Notes: generated by a model from the sequence alone, not told the origin. DNA of 64,000 bases from Buttiauxella agrestis ATCC 33320 (GCF_000735355.1 NZ_JMPI01000029.1:1-64000); one strand, 5' to 3'; counted from the first letter of the stretch, positions 52,979 through 63,276 are shown. Made by a program: numbers and translations.

Positions 52979-53740
52979 TTATTTGTTATGCCAGTAAGCC
53001 ACAGCGCGGACGTAATCCCCGTCCAGCCCTCGGTTTTCCAGCAGTTCATCGCTCAGTTGTTTCACATCGCGCCCTTCACCGGTTATCCAGATGAAATAGT
53101 CGCTGGATGGGAATTCAAGTTCACTGATGCGTCTGGTGATAGATTCGGTATCAAGCCACTCGATATGTGCGTGTTCAAACTCACTGAGGTAATCGTGAGT
53201 ATCCGGGTGGTGGCTGTTAACCAGCACCCGCGGGGAAATGTGCTGCGCCAGCGAAGCCAATCGACGGCGCACCGCAGGCAAGCCACTTTCATCACAAACA
53301 TAAAGCTGGAAAGCGTAATCAACGGGAATAACCAGCGAACCTCTTGGCCCGCCAATCAGCAGCGTATCGCCTGCTTGTGCGGTTTCCGCCCACAGGCTGG
53401 CAACGCCACCATCGTGAATATAGAAATCCAGCGTCAGTTCATTACGCGTCGCATCAAAATGCAGCGGCGTGTAGTCCCGGGAAATGGGGCGAGCGCCTTC
53501 CCCCCAGACAATCCCGTCGTCAGTCACGGATGGACGTGCGAAGTCACCGTTTTCAGGTGGGAAGAAGACTTTTACGTGGTCATCAAAACCCTGTGAGGAA
53601 AAGCCAGCCAGCTCGGGGCTTGTAAACACAATGCGGTGAAAACAGCCGGCAATAGTTTCTTTATTTTTAACGGTTAGCTCGCGGAATTTGAGTTCGTTTT
53701 TTACGCGCTGCGGGAGATTGGGTTTGGTTTGTAAGGTCAT
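52979..53740 (-). CDS. yqjH: NADPH-dependent ferric-chelate reductase YqjH
   Basis: A 253-residue siderophore-interacting flavoprotein that reduces ferric siderophores in the cytoplasm. An FAD-binding domain (FDATRNELTLDFYIHDGGVASLW, TLLIGGPRGSLV) is followed by an NADPH domain (YFIWITGEGRDVKQL). It probably forms an operon with yqjI. A small palindrome upstream may be the YqjI operator. Confidence 0.93.
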   Translation of the reverse strand: MTLQTKPNLPQRVKNELKFRELTVKNKETIAGCFHRIVFTSPELAGFSSQGFDDHVKVFFPPENGDFARPSVTDDGIVWGEGARPISRDYTPLHFDATRNELTLDFYIHDGGVASLWAETAQAGDTLLIGGPRGSLVIPVDYAFQLYVCDESGLPAVRRRLASLAQHISPRVLVNSHHPDTHDYLSEFEHAHIEWLDTESITRRISELEFPSSDYFIWITGEGRDVKQLSDELLENRGLDGDYVRAVAYWHNK

Positions 53741-53768
53741 TGGATTCTCATTTTTCGGTGTTTAAGAT

Positions 53769-53781
53769 ATATCATAGATAT
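53769..53781. promoter_or_regulatory. Candidate YqjI operator upstream of yqjH
   Basis: ATATC-ATA-GATAT is a 13-bp palindrome within an AT-rich run 29 bp before the yqjH start. Assignment to YqjI rests on position and palindromy alone. Confidence 0.4.
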
Positions 53782-54005
53782 GTTTTAGCACACGATAATG
53801 AGATTGTCGTTGTCAATTTTTGCTTTTATGCAAGGTATAAAGTGGCGAAAATATAATCAGAATAGTGAACTCACAAGATGGGTCGCAAATTGACAAACCC
53901 TTACGAAGCGGTGCTTTCAATTTGCCTTAAGGAGTGCCTACACTGGCTATGGCAGCAAGTGCCAACCGACATTCCATTCACCCACCCAAGTCCAGGAGGT
54001 ATGTC

Positions 54006-54233
54006 ATGTTTCCTGAGTACCGTGAATTGATCAACGAACTAAAATCCGCTAACCCGCGTTTCCTCAGCTTGTTTGACAAGCACAATCAACTCGACGACGA
54101 GATTTTACGCAAGGGAGGACCGCAAGGAACGGGATGCAACGAAAAGGTTGTGCAGATGAAAAAAGAAAAGTTGCGGCTAAAAGATGAGTTGTATCAGATG
54201 TTGAAGAAGGCCAGTCAGCCAACCTCTTCATAG
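54006..54233 (+). CDS. ydcH: YdcH family (DUF465) small protein
   Basis: A 75-residue basic, helical protein, the size of E. coli YdcH (74). Signature segments are MFPEYRELINELK, NPRFLSLFDKHNQLDDEI and MKKEKLRLKDELYQML. The ATG at 54006 follows a strong AGGAGGT; an upstream in-frame Met is rejected. The function is not established. It is followed by a pair of REP elements. Confidence 0.88.
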   Translation: MFPEYRELINELKSANPRFLSLFDKHNQLDDEILRKGGPQGTGCNEKVVQMKKEKLRLKDELYQMLKKASQPTSS

Positions 54234-54260
54234 GTCGGATAAGCAAAGCGTCATCCGACA
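54231..54260. repeat. REP element (type 1) after ydcH
   Basis: A GTCGGATAAGC / GCGTCATCCGAC palindrome overlapping the ydcH stop codon. It is paired with a type 2 copy 14 bp on. Confidence 0.75.
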
Positions 54261-54274
54261 CTATTCACACTAAA

Positions 54275-54305
54275 GGTGGATGACGCTAGCGCTTATCCAC
54301 CCTAC
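54275..54305. repeat. REP element (type 2) at the end of yqfB
   Basis: A GGTGGATGACGC / GCTTATCCACC palindrome lying between convergent ydcH and yqfB and touching the yqfB stop. It is the partner of the type 1 copy, in opposite orientation. Confidence 0.75.
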
Positions 54306-54631
54306 AAAACCCGTTTATCGCTCTTTGTCAGCAATCTAAAAACAATCGCGTAAAGCTCCGTCAAACCGGGGTAAATTTCACCAATCACTTCTTTGAGTTC
54401 CGGCAGCGTCATATTTTCCTGACGCGCGTGCTCGTCGGTCAGCTTTTCAAGCGCTACAGGGGTCACGCTCACCACTTCAATGGTACAAAAGTAAACGTCA
54501 TCTTCATAACGCCCGACGCGCAACTGTTGACCTGGGATGAAGTGCGACTCCGAAACATCGCGCAGCGTAATGGTTTTGCGCCCGGCAACGATATCACTCT
54601 CAAAGCGTTGGAAAAATGTTATGTCGTTCAT
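54302..54631 (-). CDS. yqfB: N(4)-acetylcytidine amidohydrolase YqfB
   Basis: A 109-residue ASCH-fold enzyme (E. coli 103) hydrolysing N4-acetylcytidine to cytidine. The ASCH core [20 protein letters not shown] contains the catalytic Lys19 and Thr22. [18 protein letters not shown] holds the acidic partner. The C-terminus is a few residues longer than in E. coli and runs into a REP element, which may have altered the stop position. Confidence 0.92.
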   Translation of the reverse strand: MNDITFFQRFESDIVAGRKTITLRDVSESHFIPGQQLRVGRYEDDVYFCTIEVVSVTPVALEKLTDEHARQENMTLPELKEVIGEIYPGLTELYAIVFRLLTKSDKRVL

Positions 54632-54676
54632 GGAATACCTGTTCGGCTAAACCCTAAGCCATGTATATGACGGGTT

Positions 54677-54850
54677 TTAGAAAAGAGAAAACATCAACGC
54701 GACTGGAAAACTCATCGGCCACGTTGCGCCCACCAGCACAGAGCTTAACAGTTTAATGCGTTTGGTATCGCGAGCCAAAAACCATGTGATAAAAGCGGTG
54801 ATTAACGACATTACAGCGTAAAAAACCAACATATGTTGATAAGTAGTCAT
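54677..54850 (-). CDS. ortT: OrtT/GhoT-family small membrane toxin
   Basis: A 57-residue hydrophobic protein with two predicted membrane helices. The C-terminal half (LVGATWPMSFPVALMFSLF) is the signature of GhoT and OrtT, and the N-terminus (YQHMLVFYAVM) is OrtT-like. OrtT is an orphan toxin that depolarises the inner membrane and slows growth under stress; no GhoS antitoxin gene is nearby. E. coli ortT (ydcX) lies by patD, and patD is 2.4 kb away here. The ribosome site is weak. Confidence 0.82.
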   Translation of the reverse strand: MTTYQHMLVFYAVMSLITAFITWFLARDTKRIKLLSSVLVGATWPMSFPVALMFSLF

Positions 54851-55082
54851 GAATAATTAAGGGCTTTGAAAAATTATGTTGCGAAATATGCCGTTTTTTA
54901 TGACTCAGATCAAGTTTTAGCGACCCTGCTGGGCTTCAAAGCAATCAAGGAAAAGCACGTGTCATCCCTCTTAATGGGGAGAACTTAATGATAACGAGTA
55001 AGATTTTTTATAATTCCCTACCGCCTGGTTTTATAGCGTCTATCTTTAATGAAGAACCGTCGTTCTATGAATCGAGGCCGCT

Positions 55083-55412
55083 ATGTTTCTTAACTATTTT
55101 GCGCTCGGAGTGCTTATTTTCGTTTTCCTGATTATTTTTTACGGGATCATTATTCTTCACGATATTCCATATCTTATTGCGAAAGCTCGTAATCATCCCC
55201 ATGCCGATGCTATTCATGTGGCTGGCTGGGTGAGTTTGTTTACGCTGCATGTTATCTGGCCGTTTTTGTGGATTTGGGCCACTCTTTACCGACCTGAAAG
55301 AGGTTGGGGTATGCAACAAAACCCCGACGCTACACTGGCTTCGTTGCAGCAAAGGGTTTCTGAGCTGGAGCAAAAGTTAGGCGACAATAAAATAATACCG
55401 CCATCGGAGTAA
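55083..55412 (+). CDS. yiaW: YiaW, DUF3302 inner-membrane protein
   Basis: A 109-residue protein (E. coli 107) with two predicted membrane helices (about 5-27 and 44-66) and a C-terminal coiled coil ([15 protein letters not shown]). It is nearly identical to E. coli YiaW over the first 75 residues. The function is unknown. It is 4 bp upstream of yiaV and probably forms a unit with it. Confidence 0.92.
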   Translation: MFLNYFALGVLIFVFLIIFYGIIILHDIPYLIAKARNHPHADAIHVAGWVSLFTLHVIWPFLWIWATLYRPERGWGMQQNPDATLASLQQRVSELEQKLGDNKIIPPSE

Positions 55413-55416
55413 CATC

Positions 55417-56553
55417 ATGGATTTGCTCATTATCCTGACATATGTTGCTATTGCCTGGTCAATTTTCAAAATATTTAAAATACCGGTAAATAAATGGACA
55501 GTGCCAACGGCTGCCCTCGGCGGCGTATTTTTAATTGGCGCGCTTATTTTGTTAATGAACTACAACCATCCTTATACTTATTTAGCGCAAAAAGCGGTCA
55601 TTTCTATTCCACTTACTCCGCAAGTCACCGGTGTGGTGAGTGAAGTGACTGATAAACAAAATATGATGATTAAAAAAGGAGAAGTGCTGTTTAAATTAGA
55701 TCCCACCCGCTACCAAACGCGAGTGGATAGACTCCAGGCTGATTTAACCACGGCAATTCACAGCACCCAGTCGCTTAAAGGTGAACTCGATGAAGCCATT
55801 GCGAATACCACGCGAGTCAGCGCAGAGCGCGATAGATTATATAAAGATTACCAACGTTACTTGCGCGGCAGTCAGGCGCGAGTAAACCCGTTCTCTGAAA
55901 GCGATATTGATAATGCCCGGCAGAATTACCTGGCTCAGGATGCGCTGGTGAAAGGTTCGCTTGCTGAACAATCGCAAATTAAAAGCCAGTTAGACAGCAT
56001 GGTGAATGGCGAACAATCGCAGATTGTCAGCCTGCGCGCCCAGCTTGCTGAAGCCAAATATAATCTCAGCCAGACAGTGATTCGCGCCCCTAGCGACGGG
56101 TACGTAACACAAGTGCTAATTCGCCCCGGCACTTATGCAGCCGCCCTGCCATTACGCCCGGTGATGGTGTTTATACCGCAACAAAAACGACAAATAATTG
56201 CGCAGTTCAGGCAAAACTCCCTGTTACGCCTGGAAGCGGGTGATGAAGCTGAAGTGGTGTTTAACGCTCTTCCCGGCCAGGTTTTCCGTGGAAAACTCAC
56301 TTCAATTCTCCCGGTGGTGCCTGGCGGCAGTTACCAGGCACAAGGAACATTGCAGTCATTAACGCTCACACCCGGCAGTGACGGAGTTCTCGCAGTTATT
56401 GAGCTTGAGCCAAACCAGCAAGTCGATGCTCTACCGGATGGGATTTTTGCGCAGGTCGCCGTTTACTCTGACCACTTCACTCACGTTTCGGTGATGCGTA
56501 AAGTCCTGCTGCGGATGACCAGTTGGATGCACTATCTGTATCTTGATCATTAA
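55417..56553 (+). CDS. yiaV: YiaV, HlyD-family membrane-fusion protein
   Basis: A 378-residue periplasmic adaptor, the same length as E. coli YiaV. Two membrane helices lie near the N-terminus (about 3-20 and 27-48). Lipoyl halves ([16 protein letters not shown] and [15 protein letters not shown]) flank a coiled-coil hairpin. With YiaW it resembles EmrA/AaeA-type efflux pairs, but no pump gene is adjacent. The substrate is unknown. Confidence 0.93.
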   Translation: MDLLIILTYVAIAWSIFKIFKIPVNKWTVPTAALGGVFLIGALILLMNYNHPYTYLAQKAVISIPLTPQVTGVVSEVTDKQNMMIKKGEVLFKLDPTRYQTRVDRLQADLTTAIHSTQSLKGELDEAIANTTRVSAERDRLYKDYQRYLRGSQARVNPFSESDIDNARQNYLAQDALVKGSLAEQSQIKSQLDSMVNGEQSQIVSLRAQLAEAKYNLSQTVIRAPSDGYVTQVLIRPGTYAAALPLRPVMVFIPQQKRQIIAQFRQNSLLRLEAGDEAEVVFNALPGQVFRGKLTSILPVVPGGSYQAQGTLQSLTLTPGSDGVLAVIELEPNQQVDALPDGIFAQVAVYSDHFTHVSVMRKVLLRMTSWMHYLYLDH

Positions 56554-56689
56554 TATTAAGAACTTATAAGCAAACGCTTTAAACAAATTCTGATTTTGTT
56601 TTGCTCATTAAGATCTGTGAATAACTGGCATTTATTTGAGTTGTTTTTAGATTACGATGAGTGGCAATAAATCATACAGGGATTTGTAA

Positions 56690-57154
56690 ATGGAACATCT
56701 ACATAAGCAGATTATCAGCACGATATTAGAAATTGAACGCGCAGCGAGTGAGCGTTTCAATAAAGGGGATGTTTCCGGATATCTGGATATTTACCATGAT
56801 GACGTCACGTATGTTGACCCGATGACACCCGGCGTGCTCACTGATAAAAATGCAGTGAGGGCGTATTTCGATAAATCTTATTTAGGCGTTCAGATAGAAA
56901 AGGCGGAATGGTCAAATATTAATGTCGTCGTCAACGAATCGGCAAATACCGCTATTCTGACTTACAACCAGCAAAATCACATTCGCAGTAAAAATGATGA
57001 CGAATTACATCAAATTCCGCTGTGGAACTGCACCGAGGTGTATCGCCTGACGGATGGTCAATGGAAAATCGCCCATGCCAACTGGTCGTTTGCGCAACAC
57101 TCTGTCCTTCTCAATAGCCTGAAAACGTTATTTACGCAGTTAGGTTACGTGTGA
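56690..57154 (+). CDS. SnoaL-like / NTF2-fold protein
   Basis: A 154-residue protein with an NTF2-like fold of the SnoaL/DUF4440 kind: an N-terminal helix, then FNKGDVSGYLDIYHDDVTYVDPMTPG, and a C-terminal WKIAHANWSFA strand. Such proteins range from hydrolases and isomerases to non-catalytic binding proteins, so no reaction can be assigned. It is a single gene, ending at a strong bidirectional hairpin shared with patD. Confidence 0.75.
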   Translation: MEHLHKQIISTILEIERAASERFNKGDVSGYLDIYHDDVTYVDPMTPGVLTDKNAVRAYFDKSYLGVQIEKAEWSNINVVVNESANTAILTYNQQNHIRSKNDDELHQIPLWNCTEVYRLTDGQWKIAHANWSFAQHSVLLNSLKTLFTQLGYV

Positions 57155-57161
57155 ATTTATA

Positions 57162-57192
57162 AAAGTGGATAGCGATAATCGCTATCCACTTT
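57162..57192. terminator. Bidirectional terminator between the SnoaL-like gene and patD
   Basis: AAAGTGGATAGCGAT (57162-57176) and ATCGCTATCCACTTT (57178-57192) are perfect 15-bp arms around one base. A-rich and T-rich ends suit termination in both directions. It lies between two convergent stops. Confidence 0.85.
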
Positions 57193-57201
57193 CACGAAAA
57201 G

Positions 57202-58626
57202 CTAGTGCTTAATCATCACATGCCGAATCACGGTGTAATCTTCCAGCCCGAATAGCGACATATCCTTACCGTAACCCGAAAGCTTTTGCCCGCCGTGTGG
57301 CATTTCGCTCACCAGCATGAAATGGGTATTCACCCAGGTGCAACCGTACTGCAACCGCGCACTCAGGCGATGTGCGCGACCCACGTCTTTCGTCCAGACT
57401 GATGAAGCCAGCCCATAACTGGAGTCGTTGGCCCAGCCCAGAACTTGCTCTTCATCGTCAAACGTTGTGACGCTGACAACCGGGCCGAACACCTCTTTTT
57501 GCACGATGTCGTCTTCCTGTTTCGCACCGGCAAGCAGCGTCGGCTGGAAGTAATATCCCGGCCCGTCTACTTTTGCCCCGCCCGTCACCACTTTCACGTG
57601 CGCCAAGGCTTTGGCGGCATTCACCGCTTTGCTGACGCGCTCAAGATGGGCGGCGGAACTCAGTGGGCCAAGTTCGGTGGACTCATCATCCGGCGCACCA
57701 AATTTCAGCGTGCTGACCGCCTCACCCAGTTTCTCGACCAGTTTGTCGTAAATTCCTTTCTGAGCGTAGATACGACACGCGGCAGTGCAATCTTGCCCGG
57801 CGTTGTAATAACCAAAAGTACGAACCCCTTCGACGACAGCATCTAAGTCGGCATCATCAAACACAATAACCGGCGCTTTGCCACCCAGCTCCATATGGGT
57901 GCGCTTAATCGAAGGCGCGGTGTGACTGATGATATGTTCGCCCGTGGCAATCGATCCGGTGAGCGACACCATGCGCACTTTTGGATGTCCGGTCAGCACA
58001 TCACCCACGGTTTGCCCACGTCCAAACAGCACGTTCAGTACGCCCTCCGGGAAGATATCTTTCGCCAGTTCAGCGAGTTTCAGCGCGGTGAGCGGCGTAA
58101 TTTCTGACGGTTTGATCACCACACAGTTGCCTGCGGCGAGTGCCGGACCAAGTTTCCACGCTGCCATCATGAGCGGGTAGTTCCACGGTGCGATAGACGC
58201 CACCACCCCCACCGGATCACGGCGGACCATCGAGGTGTGGCCGCTAAGATATTCCCCAGCGGCCAGGCCATTCAGGCAACGGCTGGCTCCCGCGAAGAAA
58301 CGGAAGACATCCACGACCGCCGGAATTTCATCATTTAACACGCAGTGGTAAGGCTTGCCGCAGTTTTGCGATTCCAGACGGGCAAACGCTTCGCCGTTTT
58401 GCTCGATAACATCCGCCAGCTTGAGCAGATGTTCGGCACGCTCTTTCGGCGTGCTTTGCCCCCAGGATGCAAACGCAAACTCTGCGGCATTCACCGCATC
58501 GTTTACCTGCTCCGTTGTGGCTTCCGCAATTTCAAGCAGCACTTCCCCCGTTGCCGGATTGTAGACCGGCAATTTTTCACCCAGGCCGTTCACTAACTGG
58601 CCGTTAATTAAGAGTTGGCTTTGCAT
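57202..58626 (-). CDS. patD: Gamma-aminobutyraldehyde dehydrogenase PatD (YdcW)
   Basis: A 474-residue NAD-dependent dehydrogenase that oxidises 4-aminobutyraldehyde, formed from putrescine, to GABA. The catalytic Cys280 is in [11 protein letters not shown], at the E. coli number. The general-base motif MELGGKAP and the putrescine-branch C-terminus are conserved. It is the last gene of ydcSTUV-patD, 15 bp after ydcV. Confidence 0.95.
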   Translation of the reverse strand: MQSQLLINGQLVNGLGEKLPVYNPATGEVLLEIAEATTEQVNDAVNAAEFAFASWGQSTPKERAEHLLKLADVIEQNGEAFARLESQNCGKPYHCVLNDEIPAVVDVFRFFAGASRCLNGLAAGEYLSGHTSMVRRDPVGVVASIAPWNYPLMMAAWKLGPALAAGNCVVIKPSEITPLTALKLAELAKDIFPEGVLNVLFGRGQTVGDVLTGHPKVRMVSLTGSIATGEHIISHTAPSIKRTHMELGGKAPVIVFDDADLDAVVEGVRTFGYYNAGQDCTAACRIYAQKGIYDKLVEKLGEAVSTLKFGAPDDESTELGPLSSAAHLERVSKAVNAAKALAHVKVVTGGAKVDGPGYYFQPTLLAGAKQEDDIVQKEVFGPVVSVTTFDDEEQVLGWANDSSYGLASSVWTKDVGRAHRLSARLQYGCTWVNTHFMLVSEMPHGGQKLSGYGKDMSLFGLEDYTVIRHVMIKH

Positions 58627-58641
58627 AGTGATACCCTTTCG

Positions 58642-59448
58642 TTATTTACCGCTGCCCGCGACTTCATCTCCGCCACGGCTCAGCCAGTACGCCCCTAAAA
58701 TCGGAATGGTGGTCATCAGCATCACCATTAACGCCACGACATTTGTCACCGGTACTTCACGCGGGCGGCCCAGTTGGTTGAGCAGCCACAGCGGCAATGT
58801 ACGTTCATGCCCGGCAGTAAAGGTGGTGACAATAATTTCATCAAACGAGAGCGCAAACGCCAGCATGCCCCCGGCGAGTAACGCCGAACCTAAATTGGGC
58901 AAAATGACGTAGCGGAAGGTCTGCCAGCCATCGGCCCCTAAATCCATCGACGCTTCAATCAGGCTATACGAGGTGCGGCGAAAACGGGCGATGACGTTAT
59001 TAAAGACGATCACCACGCAGAACGTCGCGTGCCCGACCACTATCGTGAAAAATCCCGGCTCAAAATTCATTATCTTAAAGGCCGTTAACAGCGCCAGCCC
59101 GGTGATAATCCCCGGCAAAGCAATGGGTAACAGCAGCAATAAAGAGATGGCGTTTTTGCCGAAGAATTCCCGCCGCCACAGCGCCGCAGCCGCCAGCGTG
59201 CCAAGAATCAAAGCAAGTCCTGTTGCCAGCGCGGCAATTTTAAGTGACAACGTCACCGCATCAAGAATATCGCCACGCGATGCCGCCACACTGAACCAGT
59301 GCAGCGTCAGCCCTTTGGGCGGGAAACTGAATGCCGCCTCTTCGGTGTTAAACGCATACAGCGCGATAATCACCAGCGGGAAATGCAGGAAAATCACCCC
59401 GCCCCAGGCGGCGATTTTCAACAATAATGGAGCGCGTTCAGAGTGCAT
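58642..59448 (-). CDS. ydcV: ABC transporter permease YdcV
   Basis: A 268-residue PotC-type permease with six predicted helices and an EAA loop ([21 protein letters not shown]). It belongs to the putative spermidine/putrescine importer YdcSTUV. The ATG overlaps the ydcU end by 11 bp. Confidence 0.95.
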   Translation of the reverse strand: MHSERAPLLLKIAAWGGVIFLHFPLVIIALYAFNTEEAAFSFPPKGLTLHWFSVAASRGDILDAVTLSLKIAALATGLALILGTLAAAALWRREFFGKNAISLLLLLPIALPGIITGLALLTAFKIMNFEPGFFTIVVGHATFCVVIVFNNVIARFRRTSYSLIEASMDLGADGWQTFRYVILPNLGSALLAGGMLAFALSFDEIIVTTFTAGHERTLPLWLLNQLGRPREVPVTNVVALMVMLMTTIPILGAYWLSRGGDEVAGSGK

Positions 59449-60382
59449 CGAAAGCCCCCAGTCGTTTCACCAGTAAGAGATAAATCGCAATCAGCACGAT
59501 GGGCACCAGCGTAAAAGCCGCCGCCATCGGCATATTGCCAATCGCACCTTGTTGAGAGTAGACCATGTTGCCGATGAAATACCCTGGCGGGCCAACCAGT
59601 TGCGGCACGATAAAATCACCCAGCGTCAGTGAGAACGTAAACACTGAGCCGGCTGCCACGCCGGGGATCGCCAGCGGCAAAATTACATGGCGGAAGGTTT
59701 GTGTTGGGCGAGCACCCAAATCAGCAGATGCCTGTAACAATGACGGCGGCAAACGCTCAAGAGCGGCCTGAATCGGCAAGATCATGAACGGCAGCCAGAT
59801 GTAGAGAAACACCAGAAAACGCCCAAAACCGGAGGTTGACAGCGTGTTACCGCCTACTGCCGGAATCGTCAGCATCAGGTTTAATAGCGGTTCCAACCCC
59901 ATATGATTAAGGAACCACTGCGCCACGCCATCACGAGACAGCAACAGCGTCCAGGCGTAAGCCTTAACGATGTAGCTCGCCCACATCGGCAGCATCACGG
60001 CGATGTAGAAAAATGCTTTGAGTTTGCCCGAGGTATAACGCGCCATAAAATAGGCCATCGGGAACGCTAATACGGCGCTGGCGAGCGTGACGGCTACTGC
60101 CATGGTCAGCGTGCGCAAAATAATGTCGTAGTTCGCCGGGTTAAACAGCGCGGCGATGTTGGCAAAAGTCAGGTCCGGCGTGACCGACATGGTGAAATCA
60201 TCGAAGGTGTAAAACCCCTGCCACAGCAGCGTTAACAGCGAACCAAGATAAATAACGCCGAACCAAAGCAATGGCGGCAGCAATAACAACGCCAGCCAGA
60301 ACCCAGGGCGTTGCCACAAAAACGTGGCGACACGCCGCATCAGGCGGTTGTCAGGATGGGACGCGGGAAGACTCATATCCAT
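59438..60382 (-). CDS. ydcU: ABC transporter permease YdcU
   Basis: A 314-residue PotB-type permease (E. coli 313) with an EAA loop ([25 protein letters not shown]). The start at 60382 ([12 protein letters not shown]) has AAGGA upstream; ATG 60376 two codons on is the alternative. It begins just after the ydcT stop. Upstream in-frame sequence lies inside ydcT and is rejected. Confidence 0.94.
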   Translation of the reverse strand: MDMSLPASHPDNRLMRRVATFLWQRPGFWLALLLLPPLLWFGVIYLGSLLTLLWQGFYTFDDFTMSVTPDLTFANIAALFNPANYDIILRTLTMAVAVTLASAVLAFPMAYFMARYTSGKLKAFFYIAVMLPMWASYIVKAYAWTLLLSRDGVAQWFLNHMGLEPLLNLMLTIPAVGGNTLSTSGFGRFLVFLYIWLPFMILPIQAALERLPPSLLQASADLGARPTQTFRHVILPLAIPGVAAGSVFTFSLTLGDFIVPQLVGPPGYFIGNMVYSQQGAIGNMPMAAAFTLVPIVLIAIYLLLVKRLGAFDAL

Positions 60383-60383
60383 T

Positions 60384-61409
60384 TCATCCTTCCCCCTGCA
60401 ACGGAACCATCGCAGCACGGGGCCAGACTGCAGTAACTTGCTGCCCGATTTGATAGCGTTCTTCGCTGATAATGCGTTGCGGATTCGCCTCGCTGACCAG
60501 CAGTTTTTCGCCGTCTGCCAGGCGCAGTTCAAGCCGTGTTGCTGCACCCTGATAGTGAATTTCCTGGATCAGACCGCTCACCCGGATTTCACCGCTGCTA
60601 ACCGGTTCATCATGAAGAACGATATGTTCAGGGCGCAGGGAAAACAGCCCTTCCTCGCCGCACACTTTGCCGGAAAGCGCCGGTTGCAAGACGTTTGAAG
60701 TGCCGACAAAACTCGCCACAAAGGCGGTGCGTGGCTGCATATAGAGCTGGCGCGGAGTATCGACCTGTTCGATGCGACCGTTATTGAATACCGCAACGCG
60801 GTCAGACATCGACAGTGCTTCGCTCTGGTCGTGGGTGACGAAAATAAACGTGATGCCCAATTCGCGCTGGAGCTTTTTCAGTTCGCCCTGCATTTGCTCA
60901 CGCAGTTTGAGATCGAGTGCGCCCAACGGTTCATCCAGCAGCAAAACGCGTGGACGATTGACTAAAGCGCGAGCCAGCGCCACACGCTGACGCTGGCCAC
61001 CAGAAAGCTGCGAGGGTTTACGGGCGTGAACAAATCCCAGCGCCACGCGCTCTAGTGCTTCCTGTGCTTTGGCAAGGCGGGTCTTTTTATCGACACCCTT
61101 TACCATCAAGCCGTAAGCAACGTTTTCCAGCACCGTCATGTGTGGGAATAATGCGTAATCCTGAAAGACCGTATTCACATCGCGCTGATAAGGCGGCACG
61201 TCTTGTGCCGGTTTGCCAAAAATGGCGATTTCCCCGGATGTCACCTGCTCAAAGCCCGCAATCAGCCGCAAGCAGGTGGTTTTGCCCGAGCCAGATGGCC
61301 CGAGCATCGAGAAAAACTCCCCGTCTTCGATATCAATCGAGACGTTATCGACGGCTCGTACATCACCATAAAGGCGCGAGACGTTTTTGAACTGCACAGC
61401 GTACGGCAT
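60384..61409 (-). CDS. ydcT: ABC transporter ATPase YdcT
   Basis: A 341-residue PotA-type ATPase with Walker A GPSGSGKTT, Q-loop FQDYALFPHMTVLENVAYG, signature LSGGQRQR and Walker B RVLLLDEPLGALD, then a C-terminal TOBE regulatory domain (about 265-335). It energises YdcUV import. Confidence 0.95.
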   Translation of the reverse strand: MPYAVQFKNVSRLYGDVRAVDNVSIDIEDGEFFSMLGPSGSGKTTCLRLIAGFEQVTSGEIAIFGKPAQDVPPYQRDVNTVFQDYALFPHMTVLENVAYGLMVKGVDKKTRLAKAQEALERVALGFVHARKPSQLSGGQRQRVALARALVNRPRVLLLDEPLGALDLKLREQMQGELKKLQRELGITFIFVTHDQSEALSMSDRVAVFNNGRIEQVDTPRQLYMQPRTAFVASFVGTSNVLQPALSGKVCGEEGLFSLRPEHIVLHDEPVSSGEIRVSGLIQEIHYQGAATRLELRLADGEKLLVSEANPQRIISEERYQIGQQVTAVWPRAAMVPLQGEG

Positions 61410-61423
61410 AACTCCTCCAGGAC

Positions 61424-62569
61424 TTAACGGCCACCCATAATCGCGATGTAATCCTGAGTCCAGCGGCTGTACGGCACGAATTTACCGCCTTCGGCGACCG
61501 GAGTTTTCCAGAACACAATCTTATCGAAGTAGTTATAGCCGTTGGTTTCACAGCCTTTATCGCCAAGCAATGTGCTGGCTTTACATCCTTCAGCCACTGC
61601 CGGGAGCGAACCAAACCAGGCCGCGACATCACCCTGAACTTTCGCTTTTAGCGAGTGATCCATCCATTTGTATGCGCAATTCATATGTTTAGCATCAGCA
61701 TGCAACATAGTGGTGTCCGCCCAACCGGTGACACCTTCTTTCGGGAATACGGTGGCAATCGGCTGACCTTCACCTTTCAGTGCGTTAGCCTGATACGGCC
61801 ATGCGCTTGAGGCCACCACGCCTTCGTTTTTGAAGTCGCTCATTTGAACGGTGGTGTCATGCCAGTAGCGGTGAATCAGGCCGTGTTGGTCGCGCAACAC
61901 TTTCAACACTGCGGAATATTGTTCTTCGGTGAGTTGGTACGGGTCGGTAATGCCCAGTTGCGGCTGTGTAGCTTTAACAAACAGCGCGGCATCGGCGATG
62001 TAAATAGGCCCATCGTAAGCCTGCACACGGCCCTGATTAGTTTTGCCATCCGGTAAATTTTGTTCCACAAACACCACGCTCCAGCTATCCGGCGGCGTCG
62101 GGAAAGTTTTGGTGTTGTACATCAGCAGGTTTGGCCCCCACTGATACGGCGTGCCATAGACTTTGCCGTCAACGTTAAACCACGATCCTTTCACCAGACG
62201 CGGATCGACGTTTTTCCAGTTTGGGATCAGCGCCGTGTTTATCGGCTGCACACGTTTACCCATAATCAGACGCAGGGACGCATCGCCCGACGCGGTGACG
62301 AGGTCATAACCCCCCTTCGCCATCAGGCTAACCATCTCATCGGAAGTGGCCGCTGTTTTCACGTTGACCTTACAGCCCGTTTCTTTTTCGAAATCCGTCA
62401 CCCAGTTGTAGGCTTTATCAGTATCACCGCGTTCGATATAACCCGGCCAGGCGATGATATCGAGCTGCCCTTCGCCAGCACCGATTTTGTCCGGAAGCCC
62501 CGCCGCCTGTGCAGAGAGCACGGTCAAACAGAGGGCTGAAAGAGTCCATATAGTCTGTTTTGTACGCAT
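61424..62569 (-). CDS. ydcS: Periplasmic binding protein YdcS
   Basis: A 381-residue substrate-binding protein (the same length as E. coli) of the PotD/PotF class, with signal peptide ending near LSAQAAG. In E. coli YdcS also has polyhydroxybutyrate synthase activity and roles in DNA uptake. Strong identity runs throughout (IIAWPGYIERG, TASGDASLRLIMGKRVQPIN). The start at 62569 has AGGAG upstream; a long upstream extension is rejected. It heads the operon. Confidence 0.94.
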   Translation of the reverse strand: MRTKQTIWTLSALCLTVLSAQAAGLPDKIGAGEGQLDIIAWPGYIERGDTDKAYNWVTDFEKETGCKVNVKTAATSDEMVSLMAKGGYDLVTASGDASLRLIMGKRVQPINTALIPNWKNVDPRLVKGSWFNVDGKVYGTPYQWGPNLLMYNTKTFPTPPDSWSVVFVEQNLPDGKTNQGRVQAYDGPIYIADAALFVKATQPQLGITDPYQLTEEQYSAVLKVLRDQHGLIHRYWHDTTVQMSDFKNEGVVASSAWPYQANALKGEGQPIATVFPKEGVTGWADTTMLHADAKHMNCAYKWMDHSLKAKVQGDVAAWFGSLPAVAEGCKASTLLGDKGCETNGYNYFDKIVFWKTPVAEGGKFVPYSRWTQDYIAIMGGR

Positions 62570-62861
62570 TGCTGCTACTCCTGTCTGAAAGATAAAGGCG
62601 GCACGCAAGCTAAAAATCAGTGCCGAAAGAGCAAAAAAATCCCCGTATAAAAACAATAGTCTGCGGCTATATGGCAAGCATGGCGGCAAGAGGAAATTTC
62701 ATCAGGATGTGATACACAGCGCAGTAAAACGCGCCCCTGATATTTCTTCCGGGGTAAGATAACTGGATGATTTATAAAGTGTAGATAGATGTAAGCGAGG
62801 CGATGAAAGTACGCCACTGGTTTTCTTAATTATCGAAATTTCATATGGATGGAGAGAATAA

Positions 62862-63248
62862 ATGCAGGTTGCACATATCGCGCTGTGGACGAATAAACTT
62901 GAAGAGGCTTGTACATTCTGGCGTCTGCATTTTAAAGCACATATTGGCGAGGCTTATCACTCTAAACGCCGCGAAGGTTTTATCTCCCATTTTGTGACGC
63001 TGGAAAATGGGCCTGCGCTGGAGTTGATGACGTTGCCAGGGCTGGTGGATAAACCACCCCGTGAAGATAACCGCACCGGTTGGGCCCATATCGCCATAAG
63101 CCTTGGCACCGTTGAAGCGGTGGATACGATGGTCGCCAGCCTCAAACCTTTGGGGGCTTTAGTCCATGAAGCACGCTGGACGGGTGATGGTTATTACGAA
63201 GCCGTGATTTCCGACCCCGACGGTAATCTGATTGAAATCACTTCGTGA
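62862..63248 (+). CDS. VOC (glyoxalase/bleomycin resistance) family protein
   Basis: A 128-residue vicinal-oxygen-chelate protein of two beta-alpha-beta-beta-beta modules. It begins with the metal-ligand His in VAHIALWT and ends with SDPDGNLIEITS, holding the usual terminal Glu ligand. Glu54 (ALELMT) and His75 (GWAHIAISL) complete a plausible metal site. The substrate is unknown; lactoylglutathione lyase-like or dioxygenase-like roles are possible. GGAGAG lies upstream. Confidence 0.85.
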   Translation: MQVAHIALWTNKLEEACTFWRLHFKAHIGEAYHSKRREGFISHFVTLENGPALELMTLPGLVDKPPREDNRTGWAHIAISLGTVEAVDTMVASLKPLGALVHEARWTGDGYYEAVISDPDGNLIEITS

Positions 63249-63276
63249 TTTGAGACTGATACAAACTGGTTCAATT

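Noticed and set aside
54988-55131. 47-codon frame with a good GGGGAG ribosome site upstream of yiaW
   Set aside because: It overlaps the yiaW start out of frame, has no recognisable features, and its sequence past the yiaW start is just the shifted reading of yiaW.
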